Shown: in pieces, positions 55,500 to 64,000 of the stretch
How positions within the stretch are numbered: position 1 is the stretch's first letter
How the letters are laid out: every line of letters starts with the position of its first letter
NCBI GenBank assembly: GCA_905214425.1
Contig: CAJMLY010000007.1
Span: 22,121 to 86,120 of the forward strand
DNA: 64,000 bases
Origin: an uncultured bacterium
Lineage (GTDB): Bacteria; Actinomycetota; Coriobacteriia; Coriobacteriales; Coriobacteriaceae
Reading direction: 5' to 3'
Position numbers and translations under genes: made by a program
Notes under the pieces: generated by a model
The model's database searches: none
What the model was told of the DNA's origin: nothing
The model's input: the letters and a program-made list of their open reading frames with translations, nothing else

Positions 55500-55540
55500 A
55501 AAAACAAAAGGGCGCCCCGGTTTCCCAGAGCGCCCTTCTT
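55500..55540 (-). terminator. Terminator after rplI
   Basis: AAGGGCGC pairs with GCGCCCTT around a 14-nt loop and is followed on minus by TTGTTTTTT. It separates the rpsF-ssb-rpsR-rplI cluster from dnaB. Confidence 0.9.
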
Positions 55541-55569
55541 AGAACAAGATTGTTGCGTTGCAGCAAATG

Positions 55570-56109
55570 CTACTCGGCAGCAGCCTCAGTCTCGACCTCG
55601 GCGGTCTCGGCCTCGGCGACCTCAGCGGCCTCCTCGACCTCAGCCTCGGCAGCGAGCTCCTCGGCGGTAACGCCGACGAGAACGACAACCTCGGCCTTGA
55701 TCTCGCGGTACAGCGAGATGGCAACGGTGTGGGCACCGGCAACCTTGATGGGCTTACCGAGCTCGACGCGCTTGCGGTCGATGTCCATACCGAGCTGAGC
55801 CTTGATGGCGTCAGCGATCATAGCGGCGGTAACGGAGCCAAAGAGGATGCCCTCGTCGCCGACCTTGACGTCAACGGTGACCGTCTTGCCCTCGAAGGCA
55901 GCCTTGGTCTCGTTGGCGGTAGCCAGACGGACGGCCTCGCGCTTGGCGATGTTGTTGCGACGCTCGTCAAGCTGCTTGAGGTTGCCCTTGGTGGCGGCAA
56001 CAGCGAGCTTCTTGGGGAACAGGAAGTTCTCAGCGTAACCCTGAGCGACCTCTACGACGTCACCCTCGCCGCCCTTGCCCTTGATCTCATCGAGAAGAAT
56101 AACCTTCAT
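55570..56109 (-). CDS. rplI: 50S ribosomal protein L9
   Basis: 179 residues. The N-terminal KVILLDEIKGKGGEGDVVEVAQGYAENFLFPKKLA is the L9 rRNA-binding domain; the C-domain includes GILFGSVTAAMIADAIK. The last ~30 residues form an Ala/Glu tail (AEVEEAAEVAEAETAEVETEAAAE), longer than in E. coli L9. AGAAGGGAGACGC precedes the start. Final gene of the operon. Confidence 0.97.
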   Translation of the reverse strand: MKVILLDEIKGKGGEGDVVEVAQGYAENFLFPKKLAVAATKGNLKQLDERRNNIAKREAVRLATANETKAAFEGKTVTVDVKVGDEGILFGSVTAAMIADAIKAQLGMDIDRKRVELGKPIKVAGAHTVAISLYREIKAEVVVLVGVTAEELAAEAEVEEAAEVAEAETAEVETEAAAE

Positions 56110-56124
56110 GATGCGTCTCCCTTC

Positions 56125-56391
56125 TTAGCCGCGGTCGCGGTTGCCACGAGAGGAAACCACGGGGACGGTGTACGGCAGGAGAGCCATCTCGCGGGCGCGC
56201 TTGATGGCGTTGGCGATGTCATGCTGATGCTGCGTGCAAGCGCCAGTGACGCGACGGGGCTTGATCTTGCCACGATCGGTCATGTACTTACGGAGAAGCT
56301 GAGTGTCCTTATAGTCGATGAACTCAGTGTTCTCCTTGCAGAACTGGCAGTACTTACGACGCGGCTGACGTGCAGAAAAATCATTAGCCAT
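56125..56391 (-). CDS. rpsR: 30S ribosomal protein S18
   Basis: 88 residues. RKYCQFCKENTEFIDYKD has two cysteines of a zinc-binding (C+) S18; RKYMTDRGKIKPRRVTGACTQHQ is the conserved core, and CQ..IANAIKRAREMALLPY the end. Start at 56391, with AAAGG upstream. Lies between ssb and rplI. Confidence 0.97.
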   Translation of the reverse strand: MANDFSARQPRRKYCQFCKENTEFIDYKDTQLLRKYMTDRGKIKPRRVTGACTQHQHDIANAIKRAREMALLPYTVPVVSSRGNRDRG

Positions 56392-56463
56392 GTCAAAATA
56401 CCTTTCATTTGGCAACTTCGGCGAACCGAAGCCGCCTCTCACTCAAAAATAGGTGAACAACCC

Positions 56464-56916
56464 TTAGAACGGGATGTCCTCATCGTAGACGTCGACCGCG
56501 GGCGGCGTGGCCACCGGTGCGGCAGGACGCGCTGCGGGCGCGGGAGCTGCGGGGGCGTAACCGCCCTGATCGTAGCCACCCTGGCCACCACGGGAGCTCA
56601 TAAACTCGATCTCATCGACGATGACCTCAAGCTTGCTCCGGCGCTGGCCGTCGCGCTCCCAAGAGCTGTAGCGCAGCTTGCCCTCGATCGCGACCTTGTT
56701 TCCCTTTGCCAGGAAACGGCTCACGGCCTCGGCGCGGGTGCCGAACATAGTGCAGTCGACAAAGTTGGGATAGTCCTCCCACTCGCCAGTCTGCGCGTTG
56801 CGGCGACGATCGTTCACGGCGACGCCAAAGGACAGAACCTGGGTTCCGCCGGCGGTGGCGCGCAGCTCGGGATCGCGGGTGAGGTTACCGGTGATGTTCA
56901 CTCGATTGATGCTCAT
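56464..56916 (-). CDS. ssb: Single-stranded DNA-binding protein
   Basis: 150 residues with an OB-fold: SINRVNITGNLTRDPELRATAGGTQVLSFGVAVNDRR, followed by WEDYPNFVDCTMFGTRAEAVSRFLAKGNKVAIEGKLRY. A Gly/Ala/Pro-rich linker leads to the acidic tail ending DEDIPF, which docks repair and replication proteins. AGGAAGTAG precedes the ATG. In the standard place between rpsF and rpsR. Confidence 0.97.
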   Translation of the reverse strand: MSINRVNITGNLTRDPELRATAGGTQVLSFGVAVNDRRRNAQTGEWEDYPNFVDCTMFGTRAEAVSRFLAKGNKVAIEGKLRYSSWERDGQRRSKLEVIVDEIEFMSSRGGQGGYDQGGYAPAAPAPAARPAAPVATPPAVDVYDEDIPF

Positions 56917-56964
56917 AACTCACTACTTCCTCTTGGGGCACAAGCCCAGTCCAAAACGACAGTC

Positions 56965-57258
56965 TTACTCCTGGTCGTCGCGACGGACGATCATGTGGCG
57001 GACCACAGCGTCGGTGATGCGCAGGACGCGATCAAGCTCGGCGATCTGGGTAGGATCTGCGTGGAAGTTGATGAGGGTGTAGTCACCATCGGTGAGGTCG
57101 TTGATCTCGTAGGCGAGCTTGCGCTTGCCCCACTCGTCAACGGAGTCGACCTTGCCAGCGCCCTCAGCGATCGTGGTATCGATACGCTTCATAACAGCGA
57201 GACGAGTCTCGGGGTCGAGCGACGGGTCAACAAAGAACAGCAGTTCATAAGCCTTCAT
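56965..57258 (-). CDS. rpsF: 30S ribosomal protein S6
   Basis: 97 residues: MKAYELLFFVDPSLDPETRL, WGKRKLAYEINDLTDGDYTLINFHAD, and DAVVRHMIVRRDDQE at the end. S6 pairs with S18 on the ribosome and in many bacteria controls this operon. GGAGGTGACAAT precedes the ATG at 57258. A promoter and leader hairpin are visible upstream. Confidence 0.97.
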   Translation of the reverse strand: MKAYELLFFVDPSLDPETRLAVMKRIDTTIAEGAGKVDSVDEWGKRKLAYEINDLTDGDYTLINFHADPTQIAELDRVLRITDAVVRHMIVRRDDQE

Positions 57259-57285
57259 ATTGTCACCTCCTCTGGGCAAATGTGG

Positions 57286-57312
57286 CTTCAGGTCGTGAAG
57301 GTGCGCCTGAAG
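57286..57312 (-). promoter_or_regulatory. Leader hairpin before rpsF
   Basis: CTTCAGG and CCTGAAG pair around a 13-nt loop, 28 bp upstream of rpsF and downstream of the candidate promoter. It could be an S6:S18 autoregulatory element; the CCG bulge of that motif is not clearly seen. Confidence 0.4.
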
Positions 57313-57329
57313 CAGGAAAAGACTTGGTA

Positions 57330-57358
57330 ATAATATCTTTCAACCTCCCAGGCCGCAA
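57330..57358 (-). promoter_or_regulatory. Candidate promoter for rpsF operon
   Basis: On the minus strand TTGCGG (57358-57353), a 17-bp spacer and TATTAT (57335-57330) form a good sigma-70-type promoter, 72 bp upstream of rpsF. The remaining ~400 bp up to the tRNA promoter show no supported gene. Confidence 0.55.
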
Positions 57359-57718
57359 GAATATGCAGCTACAACCTCATGACCTCCACATATGCCCATA
57401 CTCGCACGACGTTTCATGCGCATTCCAACCAAATGCCGACCAAGAGCTTGACGGATTTGTGGACAAGATACGGTGCCGCGGGGACAAGCTGAGCCAAGCC
57501 GCAGGTCAACGGGCACAAGGCTGTGGTCGCAAAATGCATACCAGTGGCCCACGGCACCACCCAAAGATTTTTAAATTCATTGCCAAGTCGCTTATGAATA
57601 CCCCTTTTGAACAATTGAGTTGATAAACCACGCTGGTCGGATGCCGTTTTTTGGCACCTCAAACCCCACTGCAGCGCCAAGCGCGGCCAAGCGTTTTAAA
57701 AAATGCCAACTTTTCTGT

Positions 57719-57746
57719 TTGCACTTTGCGATTCCTCGTGTATACT
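57719..57746 (+). promoter_or_regulatory. Candidate promoter for tRNA-Ser genes
   Basis: TTGCAC (57719-57724), a 16-bp spacer and TATACT (57741-57746) lie 16 bp before the first tRNA-Ser, the expected spacing for a stable RNA promoter. Confidence 0.65.
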
Positions 57747-57762
57747 GACTTTCGCATTTAAC

Positions 57763-57853
57763 GGAGAGTTGTCCGAGTGGCCGAAGGAGCACGATTGGAA
57801 ATCGTGTAGGCGTCAAAAGCGTCTCCAGGGTTCAAATCCCTGACTCTCCGCCA
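57763..57853 (+). tRNA. tRNA-Ser (anticodon GGA)
   Basis: The acceptor arm GGAGAGT pairs with ACTCTCC, discriminator G, encoded CCA at 57851-57853. The anticodon loop TTGGAAA (57795-57801) has anticodon GGA at 57797-57799. The long variable arm (TAGGCGTCAAAAGCGTCT) is typical of serine tRNAs. GTTCAAATC is the T-loop. Followed 48 bp later by a second serine tRNA. Confidence 0.97.
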
Positions 57854-57901
57854 GTTAATTCCAAAGCAGGCCTTCGAGCCTGCTTTGTTTTTACCCCACG
57901 C

Positions 57902-57992
57902 GGAGGGGTGGCAGAGTGGTTGAATGCGGCGGTCTCGAAAACCGTTTGGCCTGTATAAGGTCACGAGGGTTCGAATCCCTCCTCCTCCGCCA
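57902..57992 (+). tRNA. tRNA-Ser (anticodon CGA)
   Basis: The acceptor GGAGGGG pairs with CTCCTCC (one G-T), with CCA encoded at 57990-57992. The anticodon loop CTCGAAA holds CGA at 57936-57938. A long variable arm (TTTGGCCTGTATAAGGTCA) and the T-loop GTTCGAATC fit serine. Its 3' end recurs, inverted, at 58057-58081. Confidence 0.97.
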
Positions 57993-58003
57993 TTTTGGTT
58001 GAG

Positions 58004-58030
58004 AAAGCTCCCAACAACGGGAGCTTTTTT
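58004..58030 (+). terminator. Terminator after the tRNA-Ser genes
   Basis: AAAGCTCCC / GGGAGCTTT stem, ACAACAAC-type loop and six Ts, starting 11 bp after the second tRNA. Confidence 0.93.
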
Positions 58031-58056
58031 GTTTTGAGTCCCTTACAAACAAATAC

Positions 58057-58081
58057 GGCGAAGGAGGAGGGATTCGAACCC
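58057..58081 (-). repeat. Inverted fragment of the tRNA-Ser 3' end
   Basis: On minus it reads GGGTTCGAATCCCTCCTCCT then TCGCC, matching the last 25 bases of the tRNA-Ser(CGA) gene before CA with one change. It is about 65 bp downstream and in opposite orientation. No rest of a tRNA is attached. Looks like an att-site remnant or inverted duplication. Confidence 0.7.
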
Positions 58082-58200
58082 GCCAGGGCGCAAAGCGTAA
58101 AGAAAACGCGCCCGTGGCGCGTTTTTAGCGCAGCGCGGTCGGCGTAAGCCGACCGGATAAATTTTGAGCGCTGCTCAAAATTTGGACATCCCTCCTATTC
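58082..58200. other. Cluster of short hairpins beside the tRNA fragment
   Basis: It contains CGCGCC-CGT-GGCGCG, GGTCGGC-GTAA-GCCGACC and AAATTTTGAGC-GC-TGCTCAAAATTT in a row, then TCCCTCCTATTC, which mirrors the GAAGGAGGAGGGA of the tRNA fragment. No gene is supported before the TRIC gene. Possibly a decayed element anchored at the tRNA. Confidence 0.5.
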
Positions 58201-58361
58201 AGCCACGCCTCCATCGCGTTCAGCATCAACCCAGATCCCCAAGCATGGTACCTACGCCCGCATCCAGTCCCGACCGTTTGCCGAGCAATAGGGTCGCAAT
58301 CGGCGCCGAACATGTACTATGTACGGGCATTGTCCAAATCCGTAATCCAAAGGACCCCATC

Positions 58362-59051
58362 TTGCCCGTCGTCGCCGCTATGACCGTTACCTCACACGCC
58401 ACGGATGCCATGGTCGCCATCCCGTTTTGGCTCGAAATGTTCGCCGTCGTCGCGGCTTCAATCTCGGGCGTGTTGGTCGCGCGCGAGCACAAACTCGACC
58501 TGGTGGGTGCAGTTGCGCTCGCCGTGGTCTGTGGCTTGGGCGGCGGTCTTTTACGCGACATGACGCTGCAGGTGGGCAACGTCTACATCCTCAACCAGCC
58601 AATGGCGCTGCCGCTTTCCATTGCCACGGCAGCCATCATCTATATTTTCCCGGCAATCGTCGACAAACCCGAAAAACTCATTCCCCTGCTCGACATCATC
58701 TCGGTCGGTATCTACGCCGCCACTGGAGCAGACAAGGCGCTGGTCTACGGCTTTGCGCCGGCGGTGTGCATCATGATGGGCTTTTTCACCGCGGTGGGCG
58801 GCGGCATGCTGCGCGACGGCTTTATGGGCGTGGTTCCGGGCATTTTCCAACGTACTAACTTTTATGCCATCGCCGCCATCGCCGGATCGACAAGCTATGT
58901 GTGTCTCGTTATGAGCGGCATCATGAGCAATGTCGCCGCGCTGGTCGTATGCGTCGTCGTGACCATGGGTCTGCGCTGGCTCTCGCTGCGCTTTGACATC
59001 AAAAGCCCCACCGAGGAAGACATCGCGCGCTTCTTGCACCGCAAAAAGTAG
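58362..59051 (+). CDS. TRIC-family (UPF0126/YadS-like) cation channel protein
   Basis: 229 residues with about seven hydrophobic helices in two inverted-topology repeats. ISGVLVAREHKLDLVGAVALAVVCGLGGGLLRDMTL and GVYAATGADKAL..TAVGGGMLRDGFMG show the duplicated GGG-LRD motifs of prokaryotic trimeric intracellular cation (TRIC) channels. Physiological role in bacteria is unclear. A TTG start at 58362 has AAAGGA 7 bases upstream; the ATG at 58380 is an alternative without a Shine-Dalgarno. Confidence 0.85.
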   Translation: MPVVAAMTVTSHATDAMVAIPFWLEMFAVVAASISGVLVAREHKLDLVGAVALAVVCGLGGGLLRDMTLQVGNVYILNQPMALPLSIATAAIIYIFPAIVDKPEKLIPLLDIISVGIYAATGADKALVYGFAPAVCIMMGFFTAVGGGMLRDGFMGVVPGIFQRTNFYAIAAIAGSTSYVCLVMSGIMSNVAALVVCVVVTMGLRWLSLRFDIKSPTEEDIARFLHRKK

Positions 59052-59157
59052 GTGGCGCGGGCTCATCCTTCGAAATGCAACCGAGAGGTTCTTTTAGAGC
59101 GCCCACGCGTTGGGTACCCTGTTAGGTGCATGTCGAGCATCTGACGAAGGATTCACT

Positions 59158-60303
59158 ATGCCCTGTAATCAATTCCCGTCGACCCAGCGCCGTAAAGCGT
59201 GGGGCCGCATCACGATCCTATTCGCGCTCATCGCTCTGGCGGTCACCGCACTTCCCACGGCGTCGTTTGCCGGCACGGACACCGCCGGAAATGTACTTGC
59301 GACCGACAATGACGCCAATCCGTCCGGCGTCGAAGGTGACCTGTACTGGGCAGGCCAGAGCCTCAACCTGGACGACACCTCCATCGACCGCGATATCATC
59401 GCCGCAGGCGATACCCTCTCGATCCGCGACTGCACGGTGGGTGGCGCCGTCCGCTTGGCGGCGCGTACCATCGACATCGCCAAGACCACGGTTGATGGCA
59501 GCGTCACGGTCGTCGGTCAGCATGTCGTGCTCAATTCCGACAGCACCGCCAACTGTTTCTATGCGATAGGTGAGACGGTTGCCCTGCGCGGCTCTACCAA
59601 GTCGGCAGCGCTTGCGGGCGACACGGTGACCATCGATGGCACCGTCGAGGGCGATGTCGAGGTTTGGGCCGACAAGCTCATCTTGAACAAGAACGCCCAC
59701 ATCACCGGCACCGTAAACGCGCACGTCTCCGAGGACCCCGAGCGCGCCGCGGGAGCCGAGGTAGGCGCGCTCAAGATCGACCGCACCGAGAACGAGGATA
59801 CTTCCACCGTTAACGATGTCATCGGCGGTATCGTCGCCGCGGCACTCTCGACCTGCTTTGTCGCCCTGCTGCTCGAACTCGTCTTTCCGCGCGCGACCGC
59901 CAGCGCCGCCGGCATGCTCCACCAGCGCCCCATGCCCCTGTGGGTGAGCGGTCTTCTGGGCACGATTGCTATCGTCCCCGCTGTCCTACTGCTGATTATC
60001 TCTATCGCTGGCCTGTCGCTTGCCGGAGCCCTCTTGTGCGGCGTTATCGGCATCGCGTTGGTGTCGAATGCCTTCGCGGGCTGCGCCATTGCCCGTATGG
60101 TCGGACACAACCAGAACCGCTACGCCATGGCAGCCGTCGGCGGTGTGGCCGCAGGCGCCCTCACGGGGCTTCCCCTCGTAGGCGGCTTCATCAGCGGCGT
60201 GGCCTTTGTCTTTATGCTCGGCTACATCATCCAAATCATCTGGCGCAACGCCCACCTCAAGCCGCAGCAGCCGGCTAACACGCCAGAACTCCCCACCGCT
60301 TAG
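59158..60303 (+). CDS. Exported bactofilin-like beta-helix protein with C-terminal membrane domain
   Basis: A 381-residue protein. Signal peptide: ITILFALIALAVTALPTASFAG. Residues ~60-210 form an irregular series of short beta repeats (DDTSIDRDIIAAGDTLSIRDCTVGGAVRLAARTIDI..TVDGSVTVVG..TIDGTVEGDVEVWADKLILNKNAHITGTVNAHV), like bactofilin/polymer-forming families. Then come four hydrophobic segments (~245-360), for example LLGTIAIVPAVLLLIISIAGLSLAGALLCGV. The beta-helix would face outside, unlike cytosolic bactofilins. Exact function unknown. The start follows GAAGGATTCACT. Confidence 0.78.
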   Translation: MPCNQFPSTQRRKAWGRITILFALIALAVTALPTASFAGTDTAGNVLATDNDANPSGVEGDLYWAGQSLNLDDTSIDRDIIAAGDTLSIRDCTVGGAVRLAARTIDIAKTTVDGSVTVVGQHVVLNSDSTANCFYAIGETVALRGSTKSAALAGDTVTIDGTVEGDVEVWADKLILNKNAHITGTVNAHVSEDPERAAGAEVGALKIDRTENEDTSTVNDVIGGIVAAALSTCFVALLLELVFPRATASAAGMLHQRPMPLWVSGLLGTIAIVPAVLLLIISIAGLSLAGALLCGVIGIALVSNAFAGCAIARMVGHNQNRYAMAAVGGVAAGALTGLPLVGGFISGVAFVFMLGYIIQIIWRNAHLKPQQPANTPELPTA

Positions 60304-60309
60304 CCGCCA

Positions 60310-60344
60310 ACCACCACAAAGGGGACAGGCACCTTTGTGGTGGT
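60310..60344 (+). repeat. GGGGACAGG palindrome next to the bactofilin-like stop codon
   Basis: Arms ACCACCACAAAGG (60310-60322) and CCTTTGTGGTGGT (60332-60344) enclose GGACAGGCA. The gene end reads TAGCCGCCA then the palindrome, matching the 15439 gene end on minus. Confidence 0.85.
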
Positions 60345-60372
60345 GCAGACCAACTCAATCCCCTTGCACCAA

Positions 60373-60405
60373 AAAGGGCGCCGACCATCGCGGTCGGCGC
60401 CCTTT
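60373..60405. terminator. Bidirectional terminator between the bactofilin-like gene and typA
   Basis: A 14-bp stem AAAGGGCGCCGACC / GGTCGGCGCCCTTT with a 5-nt loop, T-rich on both strands, in the gap between convergent genes. Confidence 0.92.
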
Positions 60406-60432
60406 CTTATTGGCGGTTATAAGCCCTAGCGC

Positions 60433-62271
<1,839 letters not shown>

Positions 62272-62388
62272 GTAGTTCCCCTATCTTCTATCCATATACA
62301 AACGGCACGCGTATGCGGCCCGCCCAGCGATACAACGCTCAGCGGGAATATTGAGCCTTTTACCGAAAACTCGTTTATTTTAGCGATT

Positions 62389-62838
62389 TTAGATGAGAGG
62401 GGTTTCCTCACCTGCAGGTTCAGGGTCGCTCCACATAAAACCATCGCCGGCGCCCATGCCCTCATACAGCACATATGCCGAAAAACCACTCTCGAGCGTG
62501 GTTTCGAAGAAGCTCACGAGCAGAGCATCGTGATAGCCGCCGTCAATCTCGACGCAGCCGGTGTAGCCGATGGCATAGCGGGCGATACGGCCCAGGCCCT
62601 CGTCCTTAAGACCCATCTTGTGCTCGGAGATAAAGTTGGTGGCCGCCTCGAGGCACGCCTCTTCGCCATCCTCATCGAGCGCCGCCAGATAGCGGTTGGA
62701 AGCAGCGTCCTCGATCGCCACAACTACGCCCGGATTCTCGCCGGCGGCCAGGTCGTCCAAGAACGCACCAATCAGGTCACACACCATGGCGTCGAGCTCG
62801 GCGGAGACGTTACCGGCGTCCTGCATATCCTGTGCCAT
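62389..62838 (-). CDS. Conserved hypothetical protein, soluble
   Basis: A 149-residue acidic protein not assigned to a family. There is no signal or membrane segment. It begins with a helical part (ELDAMVCDLIGAFLDDLAAGENPGVVVAIEDA), followed by FISEHKMGLKDEGLGRIARYAIGYTGCVEIDGGYHDALLVSFFE, which suggests a small alpha/beta fold. GGAAGG precedes the ATG. It is upstream of typA by ~117 bp on the same strand, and downstream of the small membrane protein gene by 30 bp. Confidence 0.75.
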   Translation of the reverse strand: MAQDMQDAGNVSAELDAMVCDLIGAFLDDLAAGENPGVVVAIEDAASNRYLAALDEDGEEACLEAATNFISEHKMGLKDEGLGRIARYAIGYTGCVEIDGGYHDALLVSFFETTLESGFSAYVLYEGMGAGDGFMWSDPEPAGEETPLI

Positions 62839-62868
62839 CTTTAGACCTTCCCATCGAGTCTGGCGTCG

Positions 62869-63258
62869 TTACAGTTCTTGTGCCTCGGCGGCGATCTTGG
62901 CGGCAGCGTCGCGGGCGCGCATCATATCCATCGCGCGCTTGTCGAGCACCTTGATCTGACTGGTCAGCATTACCGCATCGACCACACCCCAGATCACGAG
63001 GCCCGTAGAGATCGAAAACCCAAGCGCACCAACTGTACCACGAAGGCGCGAGCAGATTGCCGCGACAAGGGCGGAGATGACAACCATCTTGATAAACGAG
63101 CCGCGGCGTTCGCGAAGCGTGCGGGCCTGCGTCACATAGGCAATGCGAGCCGCCTCAGAAGCCTCCGAGCGCATCTGGGCCTCGCGGGCGATCGCAGCCG
63201 CCTCGGCCGACATACCGCCGGCCATCAGCGAACGCTCCGCATCCTGGCCGCCCCGCAT
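62869..63258 (-). CDS. Small membrane protein, unknown function
   Basis: 129 residues: an Ala/Arg/Glu-rich N-terminal helix (SAEAAAIAREAQMRSEASEAARIAYVTQARTL), two membrane segments (SFIKMVVISALVAAICSRL and VGALGFSISTGLVIWGVVDAVML) and a C-terminal amphipathic helix. The start ATG directly follows the stop of the DUF151 gene (TAAATG), so the two are coupled. No family recognised. Confidence 0.75.
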   Translation of the reverse strand: MRGGQDAERSLMAGGMSAEAAAIAREAQMRSEASEAARIAYVTQARTLRERRGSFIKMVVISALVAAICSRLRGTVGALGFSISTGLVIWGVVDAVMLTSQIKVLDKRAMDMMRARDAAAKIAAEAQEL

Positions 63259-63759
63259 TTAGAAGTCATCGGGGGAGAGCGTATGGACGAACTCGTCGAA
63301 CTTCTCGAACTCCTGCTCGTCGTCGACTTCCTCGGCGTGGGTAGAAACAGTGCCCAGGCGATTCATGATGTCGTCCTCCACGAACATGGGAGCATTGCTG
63401 CGCACGGCAAGGGCAATGGCATCACTGGGACGGGCGTCGATCTTGCACTCGTCACCATCGGCCAGTACGACGATCGTCGCGTAGAACACCGGCGGCTCGG
63501 CGCGGACGATCTCGATGCGCTCGAGCTTGGCGCCCAGGGCGCCAACAGTATCGAGCAACAGGTCATGGGTAATCGGGCGCTCGGCTCGGCCGCTATCGAT
63601 GCCACGGCTGATTGCCGCAGCCTCAAACGAACCAGTCTGAATGGAAAGGGAACGCAGCGGTGCGGGCGAGTCCGATTTGCTGCAGCGCTCGCGAAGCACG
63701 ATAAGCGATGGCACGGGACCGGCGGCCATGACGATGGTCTCTATGTCGACACGAACCAT
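63259..63759 (-). CDS. Bifunctional nuclease family protein (DUF151)
   Basis: 166 residues with the DUF151/BFN signature: LRSLSIQTGSFEAAAISRGIDSGRAERPITHDLLLDTVGALGAKLERIEI and FYATIVVLADGDECKIDARPSDAIALAVRSNAPMFVEDDIM. Family members in other organisms show nuclease activity; the role here is not known. The start at 63759 has GGAGGTGTTCC upstream. The C-terminus is acidic. First gene of a group leading to the small membrane protein and perhaps typA. Confidence 0.93.
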   Translation of the reverse strand: MVRVDIETIVMAAGPVPSLIVLRERCSKSDSPAPLRSLSIQTGSFEAAAISRGIDSGRAERPITHDLLLDTVGALGAKLERIEIVRAEPPVFYATIVVLADGDECKIDARPSDAIALAVRSNAPMFVEDDIMNRLGTVSTHAEEVDDEQEFEKFDEFVHTLSPDDF

Positions 63760-63850
63760 GGAACACCTCCGGTACGTAGCGGTTAACACGCGGCAGCTCC
63801 ACCGCATTGAATAGCTATACTACCCAAACTTTCGCACAGCACACAAAATC

Positions 63851-63889
63851 AAAGTAGTTAATTTGGGACGGGGCTTTTTTGACTACTTT
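63851..63889. repeat. ATTTGGGACGGGGC palindrome, copy 2
   Basis: AAAGTAGT and ACTACTTT flank AATTTGGGACGGGGCTTTTTTG. It has the same core as the 28634 copy, with different arm bases that keep pairing. Confidence 0.8.
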
Positions 63890-63899
63890 CAGTAGGTAA

Positions 63900-63931
63900 G
63901 AAAAAAGCCCCGAGGCAATTGCCCCGAGGCT
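63900..63931 (-). terminator. Terminator after tRNA-Ile
   Basis: On minus AGCCTCGGGGC / GCCTCGGGGCT pairs with two G-T pairs around AATT, then TTTTTT. It lies 15 bp beyond the tRNA CCA end. Confidence 0.93.
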
Positions 63932-63945
63932 CTTCACAGTTTTGA

Positions 63946-64000
63946 TGGTGGACCTGACAAGATTCGAACTTGTGACCTCCCGGTTATCAGCCGGACGCTC
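63946..64000 (-). tRNA. tRNA-Ile (anticodon GAT), truncated by window edge
   Basis: On minus, the visible 3' part has anticodon loop CTGATAA (GAT at 63988-63986), a short variable region, T-arm with GTTCGAATC, acceptor GTCAGGTCC and CCA at 63948-63946. The 5' part lies beyond 64000. GAT reads isoleucine codons ATC/ATT. Confidence 0.92.

Noticed and set aside
57282..57680. Small open frames on both strands upstream of rpsF
   Set aside because: No ribosome binding site or family resemblance; the region carries the rpsF promoter and leader.

Overview
This window looks like chromosomal DNA of a Gram-positive, high-GC gut actinobacterium of the class Coriobacteriia, most likely Collinsella (C. 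aerofaciens group). The evidence is the GC-rich coding style, an LPxTG-type surface glycosidase with a class B sortase, a mannose-family PTS, ECF transport, lipoprotein-type solute binding, NfnAB electron bifurcation typical of an anaerobe, and many short intergenic palindromes. The genus is inferred from gene content and style; no search was run. About 56 protein genes, two complete tRNA-Ser genes and one truncated tRNA-Ile gene are supported. There is no rRNA, prophage, CRISPR array or complete insertion sequence.

Layout. 1-1000: the front of a DUF4143 AAA ATPase (probably acquired) with two near-identical palindromes upstream. 1000-5300: a FolP-FolK fusion, a degenerate biotin-ligase-like protein and a sirtuin on minus, and exonuclease III on plus. 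5470-8720: an ECF transporter (S, fused double ATPase, T) whose ATPase linker carries an in-frame ~190 bp structured insertion. 8920-15000: glmU, prs, pth and nfnAB on plus. 15000-16230: an array of palindromes around a cytidylate-kinase-like gene. 16233-19261: a polar amino acid ABC importer. 19600-22811: YqeY, a parvulin-type foldase, a lone PTS IIA and a RelB/PIN toxin-antitoxin pair. 22963-30179: purN-purM-purF, a CmpB-like membrane protein, an orphan MoaE-like protein, sortase B and purE. 30397-36810: a 2137-residue cell-wall-anchored GH31 glycosidase with an 11-G tract just before its start. 37327-42247: MarR regulator, small membrane protein, mannose-family PTS IIABCD and a divergent GntR regulator. 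42469-55345: carAB, a membrane protein, an ABC exporter, a Nudix hydrolase, purD, purA and dnaB. 55570-57258: the classical rpsF-ssb-rpsR-rplI cluster. 57763-64000: tRNA-Ser genes, a TRIC-type channel, a bactofilin-like membrane protein, typA, small conserved proteins, a DUF151 nuclease and tRNA-Ile.

How it fits together. Much of the window is nucleotide supply: prs makes PRPP, purF/N/M/E/D/A cover much of IMP and AMP synthesis, carAB feeds pyrimidine and arginine synthesis, and folP-folK supplies the folate used by PurN. The GH31 enzyme, sortase, PTS and GntR regulator could form a glycan-capture route (release at the cell wall, PTS uptake, regulated expression); this is inference.

The most unusual signals are non-coding: (i) the ECF ATPase insertion with inverted ends, (ii) the G11 tract upstream of the GH31 gene, a candidate phase-variation switch, (iii) several REP-like palindrome families, including one with a GGGACAG core that repeatedly starts at or next to a stop codon, and (iv) three tandem ~55 bp palindromes at ~80 bp spacing.
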